A DNA stretch of 64,000 bases from Streptomyces sp. NBC_00353 (lineage in GTDB: Bacteria > Actinomycetota > Actinomycetes > Streptomycetales > Streptomycetaceae): assembly GCF_036108815.1 (NCBI RefSeq), contig NZ_CP107985.1:9049501-9113500 (forward strand), read 5' to 3'. The notes beneath the pieces are model-generated. The model saw only the letters and a program-made list of their open reading frames with translations. It did no database searches and was not told where the DNA came from. Every line of letters starts with the position of its first letter. Position 1 is the stretch's first letter. Of the stretch, positions 51,198 through 59,644 are shown in pieces. The translations under genes and the position numbers were made by a program.

Positions 51198-51566
51198 TCA
51201 GATGAACGGGCCGCCGAAGGGTGTGCCGGCGCCGTAGTAGGTGCCCAGCTGATTGTGGTAGCCCGGGTCGCCGAGGTGCTTCTCCCGATTGAATTCCGGG
51301 GCGTCCTTGATCTGCTGCTTGGTGCGGTCGACGAAGATCTTCTGCTCGTCCGGGTCGATACTGACGACCGTGCTCGCCGGGAGCAGGACTTCCCGGCCGA
51401 AGATCCACACGCCGGTGTCCACCACCAGGTAAGCGTCATCGACCTCATCGGAGTGCTTGTCTACCTTCCCGATGCTGCCGTCCGTGGCCTCGACCTTGTA
51501 GCCGGTGAGATCCGGGCCCGTCACACGGCCCGCAGTCGACTTGTAATTCCACACATTCTCAGTCAC
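51198..51566 (-). CDS. PRC-barrel domain stress protein
   Basis: A GTG start at 51566 gives 122 residues. The PRC-barrel domain (about residues 20-95) reads TGYKVEATDGSIGKVDKHSDEVDDAYLVVDTGVWIFGREVLLPASTVVSIDPDEQKIFVDRTKQQIKDAPEF, followed by a Gly/Pro-rich C-terminus. PRC-barrel proteins of this size are common general-stress proteins in actinobacteria. The GGAGGAG ribosome-binding site is sequestered in a 6-bp hairpin, described separately. Confidence 0.85.
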   Translation of the reverse strand: MTENVWNYKSTAGRVTGPDLTGYKVEATDGSIGKVDKHSDEVDDAYLVVDTGVWIFGREVLLPASTVVSIDPDEQKIFVDRTKQQIKDAPEFNREKHLGDPGYHNQLGTYYGAGTPFGGPFI

Positions 51567-51578
51567 GCGAAAACAACT

Positions 51579-51595
51579 CCTCCGGTAAACGGAGG
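51579..51595 (-). promoter_or_regulatory. Hairpin sequestering the ribosome-binding site of the PRC-barrel gene
   Basis: In the mRNA (minus strand) CCTCCG pairs with CGGAGG across a five-base loop (TTTAC). The second arm is part of the GGAGGAG Shine-Dalgarno, which ends 10 bases before the GTG start. This could reduce translation until melted, as in RNA thermometers. Confidence 0.5.
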
Positions 51596-51694
51596 GCGGC
51601 AGGGATCCCCGCCGGCCTCCTTTTTCCGTACGTCGTGCACAGCGGCTTCATCGGCCGCGCCGCTCCGGGTGCCCCGCATCCGGAGATTCACGCC

Positions 51695-51716
51695 CCCGAT
51701 CGAAAATTTAATCGGG
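51695..51716. repeat. AT-rich inverted repeat between two stress genes
   Basis: CCCGAT (51695-51700) and ATCGGG (51711-51716) flank an AT-rich ten-base centre (CGAAAATTTA). It lies between the 3' end of the small membrane protein gene and the PRC-barrel gene. It may be a terminator or a regulatory site. Confidence 0.4.
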
Positions 51717-51756
51717 ACCGTCTCCGATACTGCTTGGAATGCGCCGAAGCTGTCGG

Positions 51757-51918
51757 CTACCAGCGATACCAGCGGCCGGTGCCGCCCTTCGGGCGGGCGA
51801 CGAAGCCGATCAGCCACAGGACCAGCACGACGATCGCGACCCACCACAAAATTTTCAGCGCGAAACCCGCGCCGAAGAGAATCAGCGCCAGTAGAAGAAC
51901 GAGAAGCAGGGGAACCAT
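51757..51918 (-). CDS. Small hydrophobic membrane protein
   Basis: The ATG at 51918 is nine bases from GGAGG. The 53-residue product is almost entirely two hydrophobic helices (VPLLLVLLLALILFGAGFAL, ILWWVAIVVLVLWLIGFVARP) and a basic/aromatic tail (KGGTGRWYRW). This matches the small hydrophobic proteins often found with general-stress genes in Streptomyces. It sits 190 bases upstream of the PRC-barrel gene on the same strand and may be co-transcribed. Confidence 0.7.
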   Translation of the reverse strand: MVPLLLVLLLALILFGAGFALKILWWVAIVVLVLWLIGFVARPKGGTGRWYRW

Positions 51919-52227
51919 GGTTATCAACCTCCGTACCACCGCCTGCCCCGGTATTTGCCGACCATGCGCACGAATGAAAAAACCAGCCTGCATTCGAACA
52001 CGTAAGTGCGATCTGACCTGCTCTCTTCTGAAATTGAATATGCGGCTTGAACGGGGGGTTTCTGGGCCATGGACACCACAAGAGGCGAGGGGGATGCTCA
52101 CCTACGGGAAGGCCGTCGCGGTGTGCGTCGCCGGAACGAGGAAGGCGCCCACAGGGGCGGCGCACATTGAAGGACGGTCCGGAACCCCCGCCGTCGGCTT
52201 GCCCGACTCCCCACGCACCGCAAGCGC
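51919..52227. other. Intergenic region upstream of the small membrane protein
   Basis: 309 bases, locally less GC-rich around 51950-52040; contains no supported gene. Confidence 0.4.
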
Positions 52228-52617
52228 TCAGTCGTCGCCTTCGTACTTCCCGCTCGGGCGTTGGTGGGCGGCAGGGACCTCGGCACCGTTGCTGTCGGAG
52301 ACTGTGGCGAAGAAGGAGGTGGCCCACACCGTGATGCAGTCCGGTTCGTGGATCGCCTCGAAAGGGTGGTCGTCCCAGTGGCCGTACGACGTGACCGTGA
52401 CCCGGTCGCCGGGCATGAGCCAGTAGTCCTGCCCGAACGGCTCCAGCCACAGCTCCAGCAGCTTGTCGCCGTCGTTCTGTACGAGCATCGGCACCGGGTT
52501 CCCCAGCTTCCTGATGGCCTCGAAACTGAAGTCCCCCGCTCCTGGCATGTTCTTCCGCAGCGGCTCGATGAACCGCTCGGCCGGCGTGGGCTCGGGCCTG
52601 TTCCTTCTTCTCCACAT
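52228..52617 (-). CDS. Hypothetical protein
   Basis: The ATG at 52617 gives 129 residues starting MWRRRNRPEPTPAERF. The central part (about 40-105) is beta-rich: GNPVPMLVQNDGDKLLELWLEPFGQDYWLMPGDRVTVTSYGHWDD, then FEAIHEPDCITVWATSFFATVSDSNG. It resembles small actinobacterial proteins of unknown function with a beta-sandwich; no family was confirmed. Isolated gene. Confidence 0.55.
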   Translation of the reverse strand: MWRRRNRPEPTPAERFIEPLRKNMPGAGDFSFEAIRKLGNPVPMLVQNDGDKLLELWLEPFGQDYWLMPGDRVTVTSYGHWDDHPFEAIHEPDCITVWATSFFATVSDSNGAEVPAAHQRPSGKYEGDD

Positions 52618-52971
52618 GACCAAGATTCTGGGCCCGGTCCCGAACGGGCCCTCGTGCGGGGGCGTTCATCGACCCCCGGTTCGGAGGTGACGCTCGCACA
52701 TCTGACGGGGCTCGTGCCTGATGCTGCCTCAGCAATTGTGCGAGTTCACATCCCCGTGCCCAGACCGCGTCCGGCGCCGGTGACGAAGTTGACCTTGCTC
52801 AGGGGGGGATTCCTTTCAGGCGCCGAAGGCACCCGGTTCGGTGTCAGGTGGTTGCGTCGTGGAGAGGCCGCCGCGGGCTGTGGGTCGTGTGGACGATGCC
52901 GTGGACGGCTTCCTCGGTGACGCGGCCTCGCTGCTCAGGGCATTGCAGGCGAAAGCAGGCGGCGATGGTGG
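52618..52971. other. Intergenic region without a convincing gene
   Basis: 354 bases; no supported coding frame or structure. Confidence 0.4.
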
Positions 52972-53952
<981 letters not shown>

Positions 53953-53977
53953 CAGATACTCCTTGTCGTGGCGGCCG

Positions 53978-54073
53978 TCAGGCCTGGTCGGTGAGCCGGC
54001 GGGCAGTGGCGGCGCCGATACCGCTGCTCGCGCCGGTGACGAGCGCGACGGTTCCGGCCAGTTTCGAAGTCAT
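53978..54073 (-). pseudogene. SDR gene reduced to its first 31 codons
   Basis: An ATG at 54073 with a GGAAAGGA ribosome-binding site upstream is followed by [22 protein letters not shown], the N-terminal Rossmann motif of an SDR, and then LTDQA and a stop. The remaining ~220 residues are missing. The aldo/keto reductase starts 25 bases later, so the deletion brought that gene next to the SDR promoter and ribosome-binding site. Confidence 0.8.
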
Positions 54074-54216
54074 GAGGGCGGTGTCCTTTCCTCCGGACGT
54101 GCGACGTGGCCCGTGGGCGTCACGCCAGTTGAGAGGGGTTGACCCTGCGAGTGCCGTGATCGGTGCAGCTCAGGGGGCGCGCTATCCAGGCAACCACCCG
54201 ACAGTCCCGCGCGGAC

Positions 54217-54295
54217 CCCCGTACGGGGTACCGCTCCACCGGGGGTCTGCCAGTACCTCCTTCGCGGGCTGAGACGCGCGGGGTCCGCCGTACGG
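54217..54295. promoter_or_regulatory. CCGTACGG palindromes upstream of the XRE regulator
   Basis: CCCCGTACGGGG (54217-54228) is a perfect 12-base palindrome, and its CCGTACGG core recurs at 54288-54295, eight bases before the XRE start codon. Both lie in the region shared with the divergent SDR-stub/aldo-keto reductase unit. Binding by the XRE protein is inferred. Confidence 0.45.
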
Positions 54296-54302
54296 TGGAT
54301 GC

Positions 54303-55190
54303 ATGGACCGCAGCAGTGATATCCGCGAGTTCCTGCGTACCCGCAGGGCCCGGATCACCCCCGAGCAGGTCGGCCTCACCCCTCACCGGGGCGCCCGCCG
54401 CGTTCCGGGACTGCGCCGCGAGGAAGTCGCCCAACTGGCCGGAGTCAGCGTCGACTACTACATCCGCCTGGAACGGGGCCGCGTCCAGGGTGTCTCGGAA
54501 GCCGTCTGGGAGGCCATCGCCAGAGCTCTGCAGCTGGACGACACCGAACGCGCCCACCTCTTCGACCTCGCCCGGCCCACCATCGGCCGAACCCGCCGCA
54601 AGCGTTCGCTCGCCCCGCAGAGGGTCCGTCCCGCCCTCTACCGCACCCTGGACGCCCTCGGTGTCCCCGCCATCGTCCAGGGACGGCGCATGGACATCCT
54701 GGCGGCCAACCGACTCGGCTACGCCTTGATCGCCGACTTCCAGGCCCGGCCCCACCGTGACCGCAACGCCGCGCGCTTCGTCTTTCTCGACGAAGCCGCC
54801 CGCACGCTGTACACCGACTGGGAACGGGTGGCCGCCGACTGTGTAGCCACCCTTCGCCTGTACGCCGGCCGCCATCCCGACGACCCACAGCTCACCGAGC
54901 TGATCGGCGAACTGTCCCTGCACAGCGACACGTTCCGCCGCATCTGGGCCGACCACGACGTTCAGGCCCACACCACCGGTACCAAACGCCTCCATCACCC
55001 GCTGGTCGGCGACCTCGCCCTCGACTACGTCGTCCTGGCCGTCGAGGACGACCCCGAGCAGACTCTCGTCATCTACACCCCAGAACCTGCCTCACCCACT
55101 GCTGAAGCCCTCAACATCCTGGCCAGCTGGACCGGCACGTCCCCCACCGGCCGACCCGCTCCCGATCAGGCACCCCACACAGCCGGCTGA
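54303..55190 (+). CDS. XRE-family regulator with MmyB-like ligand domain
   Basis: The 295-residue protein has an XRE helix-turn-helix at about residues 8-85 (REFLRTRRARITPEQVGL, PGLRREEVAQLAGVSVDYYIRLERGRVQGVSEAVWEAIARAL) and an MmyB-like C-terminal domain (about 105-270) with the typical PAIVQGRRMDILAANRLGYALIADF, WERVAADCVATLRLYAGRHPDDPQLTELIGELSLHSDTFRRIWADHDV and KRLHHPLVGDLALDYVVLAVEDDPEQTLVIYTPE. Such regulators frequently control a divergent SDR or reductase gene, as here. Function inferred from context. Confidence 0.87.
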   Translation: MDRSSDIREFLRTRRARITPEQVGLTPHRGARRVPGLRREEVAQLAGVSVDYYIRLERGRVQGVSEAVWEAIARALQLDDTERAHLFDLARPTIGRTRRKRSLAPQRVRPALYRTLDALGVPAIVQGRRMDILAANRLGYALIADFQARPHRDRNAARFVFLDEAARTLYTDWERVAADCVATLRLYAGRHPDDPQLTELIGELSLHSDTFRRIWADHDVQAHTTGTKRLHHPLVGDLALDYVVLAVEDDPEQTLVIYTPEPASPTAEALNILASWTGTSPTGRPAPDQAPHTAG

Positions 55191-55414
55191 CCCCGCGCCG
55201 TTACCCACGACGGCTCGACACAGGCGCCCGGCCTCCGTCACCTGGGCAGCCTCCTGTGCGACAGGTGGTGGACTGCCGGCGTGCCTGCTCGGGCTGTTGC
55301 GGGGAGGCTGCGGTCGGCTGTCGACGATGGGTGAAAGGTGGCCGGTGGCGTCCCGAGACACGGGCGGCAATCATGAAGGCCGGGGGAGAAGGAAACGCTG
55401 GGAGGCCGAGGCGC

Positions 55415-56278
55415 ATGTCCGTAAACGTGGCAGTTCTTGGAGCTACCGGCGGCCAGGGCGGTGCAGTGGTGCGCGCGCTCCTGGACGGAGGGCATGCGGT
55501 GCGTGCGGTGGTCCGCGATCCTGCGGGTCCCCGGGCGCACACCTTGCTCGAGCGTGGCGTGGTGGTCGTCCCCGGTGACCTCGGAGACGCGACGTCCCTG
55601 GTGAGTCCGTTCACCGGAGTGGACGCTGTGTTCGCGGTCACTACGCCGTTCGAAGACGGGCCGGAGGCGGAGGTGGAGCAGGGACGTGCCATCGTGCGTG
55701 CCGCCGCACAGGCTGAGGTGCCGCATCTCGTACTCGCGTCTGTCGCCTCGGCCGGCCGGTCCACTGGGGTGCCGCACTTCGACAGCAAGCAGCGGATCGA
55801 GGAGATTCTCATCCGAGAGGGACCGCCGTGGACGGTGGTTGCTCCGACGTACTTCTTCGACAACCTGCTCGGCGATCTCCAGGGCCTTCAGTCCGGACGG
55901 CTGGAGCTTCCGCTTCCGCCTGACCGGCCACTGCAGCAGTTGGCCCGCCGCGACCTCGGGGCGCTGGTGGCGGCCGTTGTCTCCGACCGCGAGCGCCACG
56001 TCGGCCTGCGGATCGAGGCCGCATCCGACGCGCCCACTCCCGCGCAGATGGCCGCTGTCCTCCAGCGTGTGCTGCACCGTCACGTCGAGCCGGTTCAGGT
56101 GCCCCTCGCCGTGGTCCACGAGAGCAGTGCTGACATGGGGGCGATGTGGGACTTCCTGAACCGCGAGGGCTACCGCGTGGACATCGAAGCGCTGCACCGT
56201 TCCTATCCGGACATCGCCTGGACCACGTTCGCCGACTGGTCCGCCGGCCTGGCACCCGAAAGTCGATCTTCCCTGTAA
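55415..56278 (+). CDS. NmrA-like NAD(P)-binding protein
   Basis: The ATG at 55415 follows GGAGG. The 287-residue protein has an atypical-SDR Rossmann start, VNVAVLGATGGQGGAVVRALLDGGHAVRAVVRDP, with the NmrA motif GATGGQGG. It continues with VDAVFAVTTPFEDGPEAEVEQGRAIVRAAAQAEVPHLVLASVASAGRSTGVPHFDSKQRIEEIL, and a C-terminal region characteristic of NmrA/HSCARG-like proteins. These proteins sense the NADP/NADPH ratio or act as redox-linked regulators or oxidoreductases. Convergent with the SpoIIE-type phosphatase. Confidence 0.85.
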   Translation: MSVNVAVLGATGGQGGAVVRALLDGGHAVRAVVRDPAGPRAHTLLERGVVVVPGDLGDATSLVSPFTGVDAVFAVTTPFEDGPEAEVEQGRAIVRAAAQAEVPHLVLASVASAGRSTGVPHFDSKQRIEEILIREGPPWTVVAPTYFFDNLLGDLQGLQSGRLELPLPPDRPLQQLARRDLGALVAAVVSDRERHVGLRIEAASDAPTPAQMAAVLQRVLHRHVEPVQVPLAVVHESSADMGAMWDFLNREGYRVDIEALHRSYPDIAWTTFADWSAGLAPESRSSL

Positions 56279-56345
56279 CGGCCCCGTGTCCGACGCAGCT
56301 GTCCGGTGCCGGACCACTCCGTACATCCTGCCCGGCTGTTCGGGC

Positions 56346-57677
56346 TCATTCGGCCTGCTTGGGGGCCAGTCTCCAGTTGTTGCCGGCGCCCGTCGGGTGT
56401 GAAGGGTGTGGGCGTGGTCTGCCGGGTCCGTGCGTCGGGCCGCGGTCGCCGACGCTGTGCACCACGCCGTCGGCCGCCGCATCCGGATGATGCCGGTCGT
56501 GGTGGGCGACCTGCTGACTCGGTGGCGTGCTCGGACTATCCGGTGTTTCATCGCGCTGGACGACGATCATCGCCATGTCGTCGTTCAGCGGGCCTTCTGC
56601 GTATGCCTGGAGGTCGGCGGTGATCTTCTGCACCAGTGGTCCGGGTGCCTGATCGGTCCAGGCGGCGGCGCGCTCGGCGAGCGGATAGAACGTGCCCTGT
56701 CCGTCGCGGGTCTCGCTGACGCCGTCGGTGTAGAGCAGGAGCCGGTCGCCGTAGGCGAACGGGAAGGTCGCCTGGACATAGGACTCATCGGCCAGCCCGC
56801 CGAGACCGAGGGGCAGTGCGGGAGCGGGCACATTGAGCGCGGTCGCGGTGGCGTCGCGCAGCAGCAGGGGCGGTGGATGCCCGCAGCTGATCACGTGGAC
56901 CACCGGCTCGTTGTCCGGGATGTCCACCACCACGGCGGTCACGAAGCGCTCCCCGACGTCCGCCTCGGACCCCGAAGACTCCGAGAATTCCGCAAGACCC
57001 CACCGGACGGCGCCTTCGAGGTACGCGACCAGCTCCGGCAGTGGGGACTGGCGGTGGGCCGCGGCGCGGAAGGCGCCCAGCATGATCGCGGTGTCGCTGA
57101 TCGAGGCGAGGCCCTTGCCCCGTACGTCCCCGATGACCAGCCGGGTGGAGTCGGAGGCGCGGGCGACGGCGTACAGATCGCCGCCGATGCGGGTGTCGGC
57201 CTCGGCGCTGCGGTACTCCGAGGCGATGGACACCGGTCCGGCCCTGTCCGGCAGCGGGCGCAGGACGACGCGCTGTGTCGCGTCGGAGACCGAACGCGCT
57301 CGGAGCAGCTCCAGCCACAGTCGGTCCCGCAGAAGAGAGAAGATCACCAAGAGGGCGGAGAGCGCCGCGAGGGACCCGAACTCGACGAGGACACTCTCGG
57401 TGGTCAGGACCCCGCGCTCCGCGCCCGCGATGACGAGGGAAGCCACCGCGAGCCCGCCGATCAGCGCGGTGAGCCGAGGGCCTGCGACGACGGAGGTGAC
57501 GGCCGGGGCCACGATGAGCAGGTGGGCGAGATGGATGTCCGGCGGAAGGAAGTGGTCGGCCACCGGTATGGCGACGATCAGCACCAGGGGCACCACCAGC
57601 CACAGAGGACCCGGCGCCGACCGGCGCCAGGATCGCAGGATCTGGCCCAGTGGTGTGGTGATGGTCGCAGTTGTCAC
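56346..57677 (-). CDS. Membrane-anchored SpoIIE/RsbU-type PP2C phosphatase
   Basis: The 443-residue protein (GTG start 57677) has about four to five N-terminal membrane helices (about 25-115). A PP2C phosphatase domain follows (about 145-370): IASEYRSAEADTRIGGDLYAV, LVIGDVRGKGLASISDTAIMLGAFRAAAH, VVVDIPDNEPVVHVISCGHPPPLLLRD, YGDRLLLYTDGVSETRDGQGTFYPL and LNDDMAMIVVQRD, so the metal-binding Asp residues are present. The C-terminal 70 residues are His/Pro-rich. It probably dephosphorylates an anti-anti-sigma factor in stress signalling. It is one of three such proteins within 8 kb. Confidence 0.9.
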   Translation of the reverse strand: MTTATITTPLGQILRSWRRSAPGPLWLVVPLVLIVAIPVADHFLPPDIHLAHLLIVAPAVTSVVAGPRLTALIGGLAVASLVIAGAERGVLTTESVLVEFGSLAALSALLVIFSLLRDRLWLELLRARSVSDATQRVVLRPLPDRAGPVSIASEYRSAEADTRIGGDLYAVARASDSTRLVIGDVRGKGLASISDTAIMLGAFRAAAHRQSPLPELVAYLEGAVRWGLAEFSESSGSEADVGERFVTAVVVDIPDNEPVVHVISCGHPPPLLLRDATATALNVPAPALPLGLGGLADESYVQATFPFAYGDRLLLYTDGVSETRDGQGTFYPLAERAAAWTDQAPGPLVQKITADLQAYAEGPLNDDMAMIVVQRDETPDSPSTPPSQQVAHHDRHHPDAAADGVVHSVGDRGPTHGPGRPRPHPSHPTGAGNNWRLAPKQAE

Positions 57678-57832
57678 GTCGGTGCTCCGGTCCTCCTCGC
57701 CCTATACCACCAACGCGTCGCCGACCGTCGCTCATTCCGCCGTGCGCCGGTCAGCCGGTCATGGCCGCCTGCAGCGCTTTCGGAAGCTGCCCGGTGGGAC
57801 CGGCGAATGACCACGGTGTCGGAGGGGCGGCA

Positions 57833-57891
57833 CACCATGGCGGACCGTGGTTTCGGGCGGGGTACCACCAGGCCCACGGTCCGCCATGGTG
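57833..57891. terminator. Long perfect inverted repeat (terminator)
   Basis: CACCATGGCGGACCGTGG (57833-57850) and its exact complement (57874-57891), 23-base loop. It begins 26 bases after the stop of the SH3 protein gene on the minus strand and precedes the next minus-strand gene, so a terminator is likely. Confidence 0.72.
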
Positions 57892-57916
57892 CGAACGATC
57901 TGAGGGACAGGTCGTC

Positions 57917-58324
57917 TCAGCCCATGGCGTCGGCGGCCTGTGGACTGTGAGTCAGCTGGCTCACCGGGAGGTCCTTGCAGTACGGGACGGTCCCGGTCCG
58001 CACTACGTAGCTTGCCGAAATCCATGACTGCCTGTCACGCAACAGGTACCAATCGTTGTTGCCGGCGATGGTCTGCGCACGTACCTTGCATCGCAGACCC
58101 ACTTGATCCTGGTACTCGAGGGTGTCCACCACCGACGAGTCGGTGCTGGGGTACTGCCGCTCGTTCAAACCACTCTGGCTGGTCACCGTGGCAAAGGGCT
58201 GCACGGGAGGAGCGAGCTGAGCAGGAGCAGCAGCAGCAAGCAGCGGAGTGCCGAGCACGACGACTGCGGCAGCACCCGTGCCCGCTGCGATGTGCCGAGC
58301 GCGCCTCTCCAAGATCTTCAACAT
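57917..58324 (-). CDS. Exported SH3-like domain protein
   Basis: The ATG at 58324 is seven bases from GAGAGG. The 135-residue protein has a signal peptide (LERRARHIAAGTGAAAVVVLGTPLLAAAAPA) and a bacterial SH3-like domain (about 50-125): VTSQSGLNERQYPSTDSSVVDTLEYQDQVGLRCKVRAQTIAGNNDWYLLRDRQSWISASYVVRTG. It contains two cysteines that could form a disulfide (RCKV and YCKD). Such small exported SH3 proteins bind cell-wall components or regulate exported enzymes. Confidence 0.8.
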   Translation of the reverse strand: MLKILERRARHIAAGTGAAAVVVLGTPLLAAAAPAQLAPPVQPFATVTSQSGLNERQYPSTDSSVVDTLEYQDQVGLRCKVRAQTIAGNNDWYLLRDRQSWISASYVVRTGTVPYCKDLPVSQLTHSPQAADAMG

Positions 58325-58676
58325 GACCATCCCTCTCGCTCATCTCCTGACTCCGGATCACATCGGATCACCCCTTGGGGCATACGCCCCGCACCTTGTG
58401 CTGCGGCAGCGCATTGATCCCCCCGAAAAGGCGATTGCAGCCGGGCCACCCGGTTCAAGATCGTGGCCGGGCTCCGAGCCGTGCATGTTTCGGCGCCGGG
58501 CGGCCGAAGCCGACGGGACACCGAGGACGACCTGGAGGGCGAGTACGGGGACCCGCGGGGGCGGTGACCTGACCGGAATCCCACACACGGTTGTCGTACC
58601 TCACTCCATGCGCCCCAGGCCGGGCACGCAGCAAGACGTCTTGCCGCCCTCCGGCACCGGGTCCATGCTGGGTGGC
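58325..58676. other. Divergent intergenic region
   Basis: 352 bases between the SH3 protein and the IclR regulator; no supported gene or operator. Confidence 0.4.
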
Positions 58677-59435
58677 ATGGGTGACCAGACCGGCCCCGAG
58701 CTCATCGCGTCCGTCGAGCGCGCCCTGCGCCTGTTGGAGGCCGTAGGGGCGCACGAGGGAGGTACCCCCGCGCAGCAGCTGGCCCTGGAGACGGGCCTGC
58801 CATTGGCCGGCGTTCAGCGGTTGCTGCCCGCACTCGTCCAGGACGGATACGTGACAGAACTGGACGACGGTGATTTCGTTCTCTCCTGCAGACGCCATGC
58901 GCTGGGCGCTGGGCGTAACGGGCAGGGGCTACCGGAGCGCATCCGCCCTGTCCTGATGTCCCTGCGGGACGATCTTTCGGTCGCTGTCTATCTGTCCATT
59001 TACGAGCAGGGCGAAATCCGTGTCATGGAAATCGTCGACAGTGCCCAGGCTCCGCGCGTGGACCTCTGGGTGGACCTCCAGGACGCCGGACACGCCACTG
59101 CGCTGGGCAAGAGCGTGCTGCGTGAACTGGATGAGGAAGCGCGCGCCGACTACCTCTCCCGGCACTCCCTGACCGAACTCACGCCCCGCACCATCACGCG
59201 CAGGGAGGAGCTGATGCAACAACTCGACTCCTCACTCACAGAGCCGGTCGTCATGGACCGGGAAGAGTACGCCCGCGGTACGACGTGCGTCGCGGTGCCC
59301 GTGTACAGCGGTGACCAGGTCGGTTCGCTCGGTATCTCCTTCCGGTCGGACTGGATGTACCGGCCCACCCGGGTCCGGGCGGGGATGCTGTCGGCGGCGA
59401 TGTGCCTGACCAGGAGGCTCTCGCTCCCCGATTGA
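58677..59435 (+). CDS. IclR-family transcriptional regulator
   Basis: From the ATG at 58677 the protein has 252 residues: an N-terminal winged helix (SVERALRLLEAVGAHEGGTPAQQLALETGLPLAGVQRLLPALVQDGYVTELDDGDFVL, about 12-70) and the IclR effector domain (about 85-245) with VAVYLSIYEQGEIRVMEIVDSAQAPRVDLWVDLQDAGHATALGKSVLREL and CVAVPVYSGDQVGSLGISF. It binds a small organic acid-like effector. No clear target gene is adjacent on its strand. An in-frame ATG at 58665 is an alternative start. Confidence 0.87.
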   Translation: MGDQTGPELIASVERALRLLEAVGAHEGGTPAQQLALETGLPLAGVQRLLPALVQDGYVTELDDGDFVLSCRRHALGAGRNGQGLPERIRPVLMSLRDDLSVAVYLSIYEQGEIRVMEIVDSAQAPRVDLWVDLQDAGHATALGKSVLRELDEEARADYLSRHSLTELTPRTITRREELMQQLDSSLTEPVVMDREEYARGTTCVAVPVYSGDQVGSLGISFRSDWMYRPTRVRAGMLSAAMCLTRRLSLPD

Positions 59436-59644
59436 ACCCGGCCCGGCTGCCGCGCCCACGTATCGCGTGCCCCTACTCGCCCGGGTGATCACGAGCGGTG
59501 CCGTGGGTGCGTACCTTGCCCACCCACCGCCGGATCGCCTCAGGTACACCCGGGCCCGCCGGTGCCCTCGGCGGGAAAGCGGAAGCCATTTGGTCTGCGG
59601 CCCGTCGCTGCGCCGACCCGGTGCCTCCGCGCTGACCGGCACAC

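Noticed and set aside
51919..52060. Search for a sigma-B-type promoter (GTTT, spacer, GGGTAY) before the small stress genes
   Set aside because: No match with acceptable spacing was found here or before the CsbD and hemerythrin genes.
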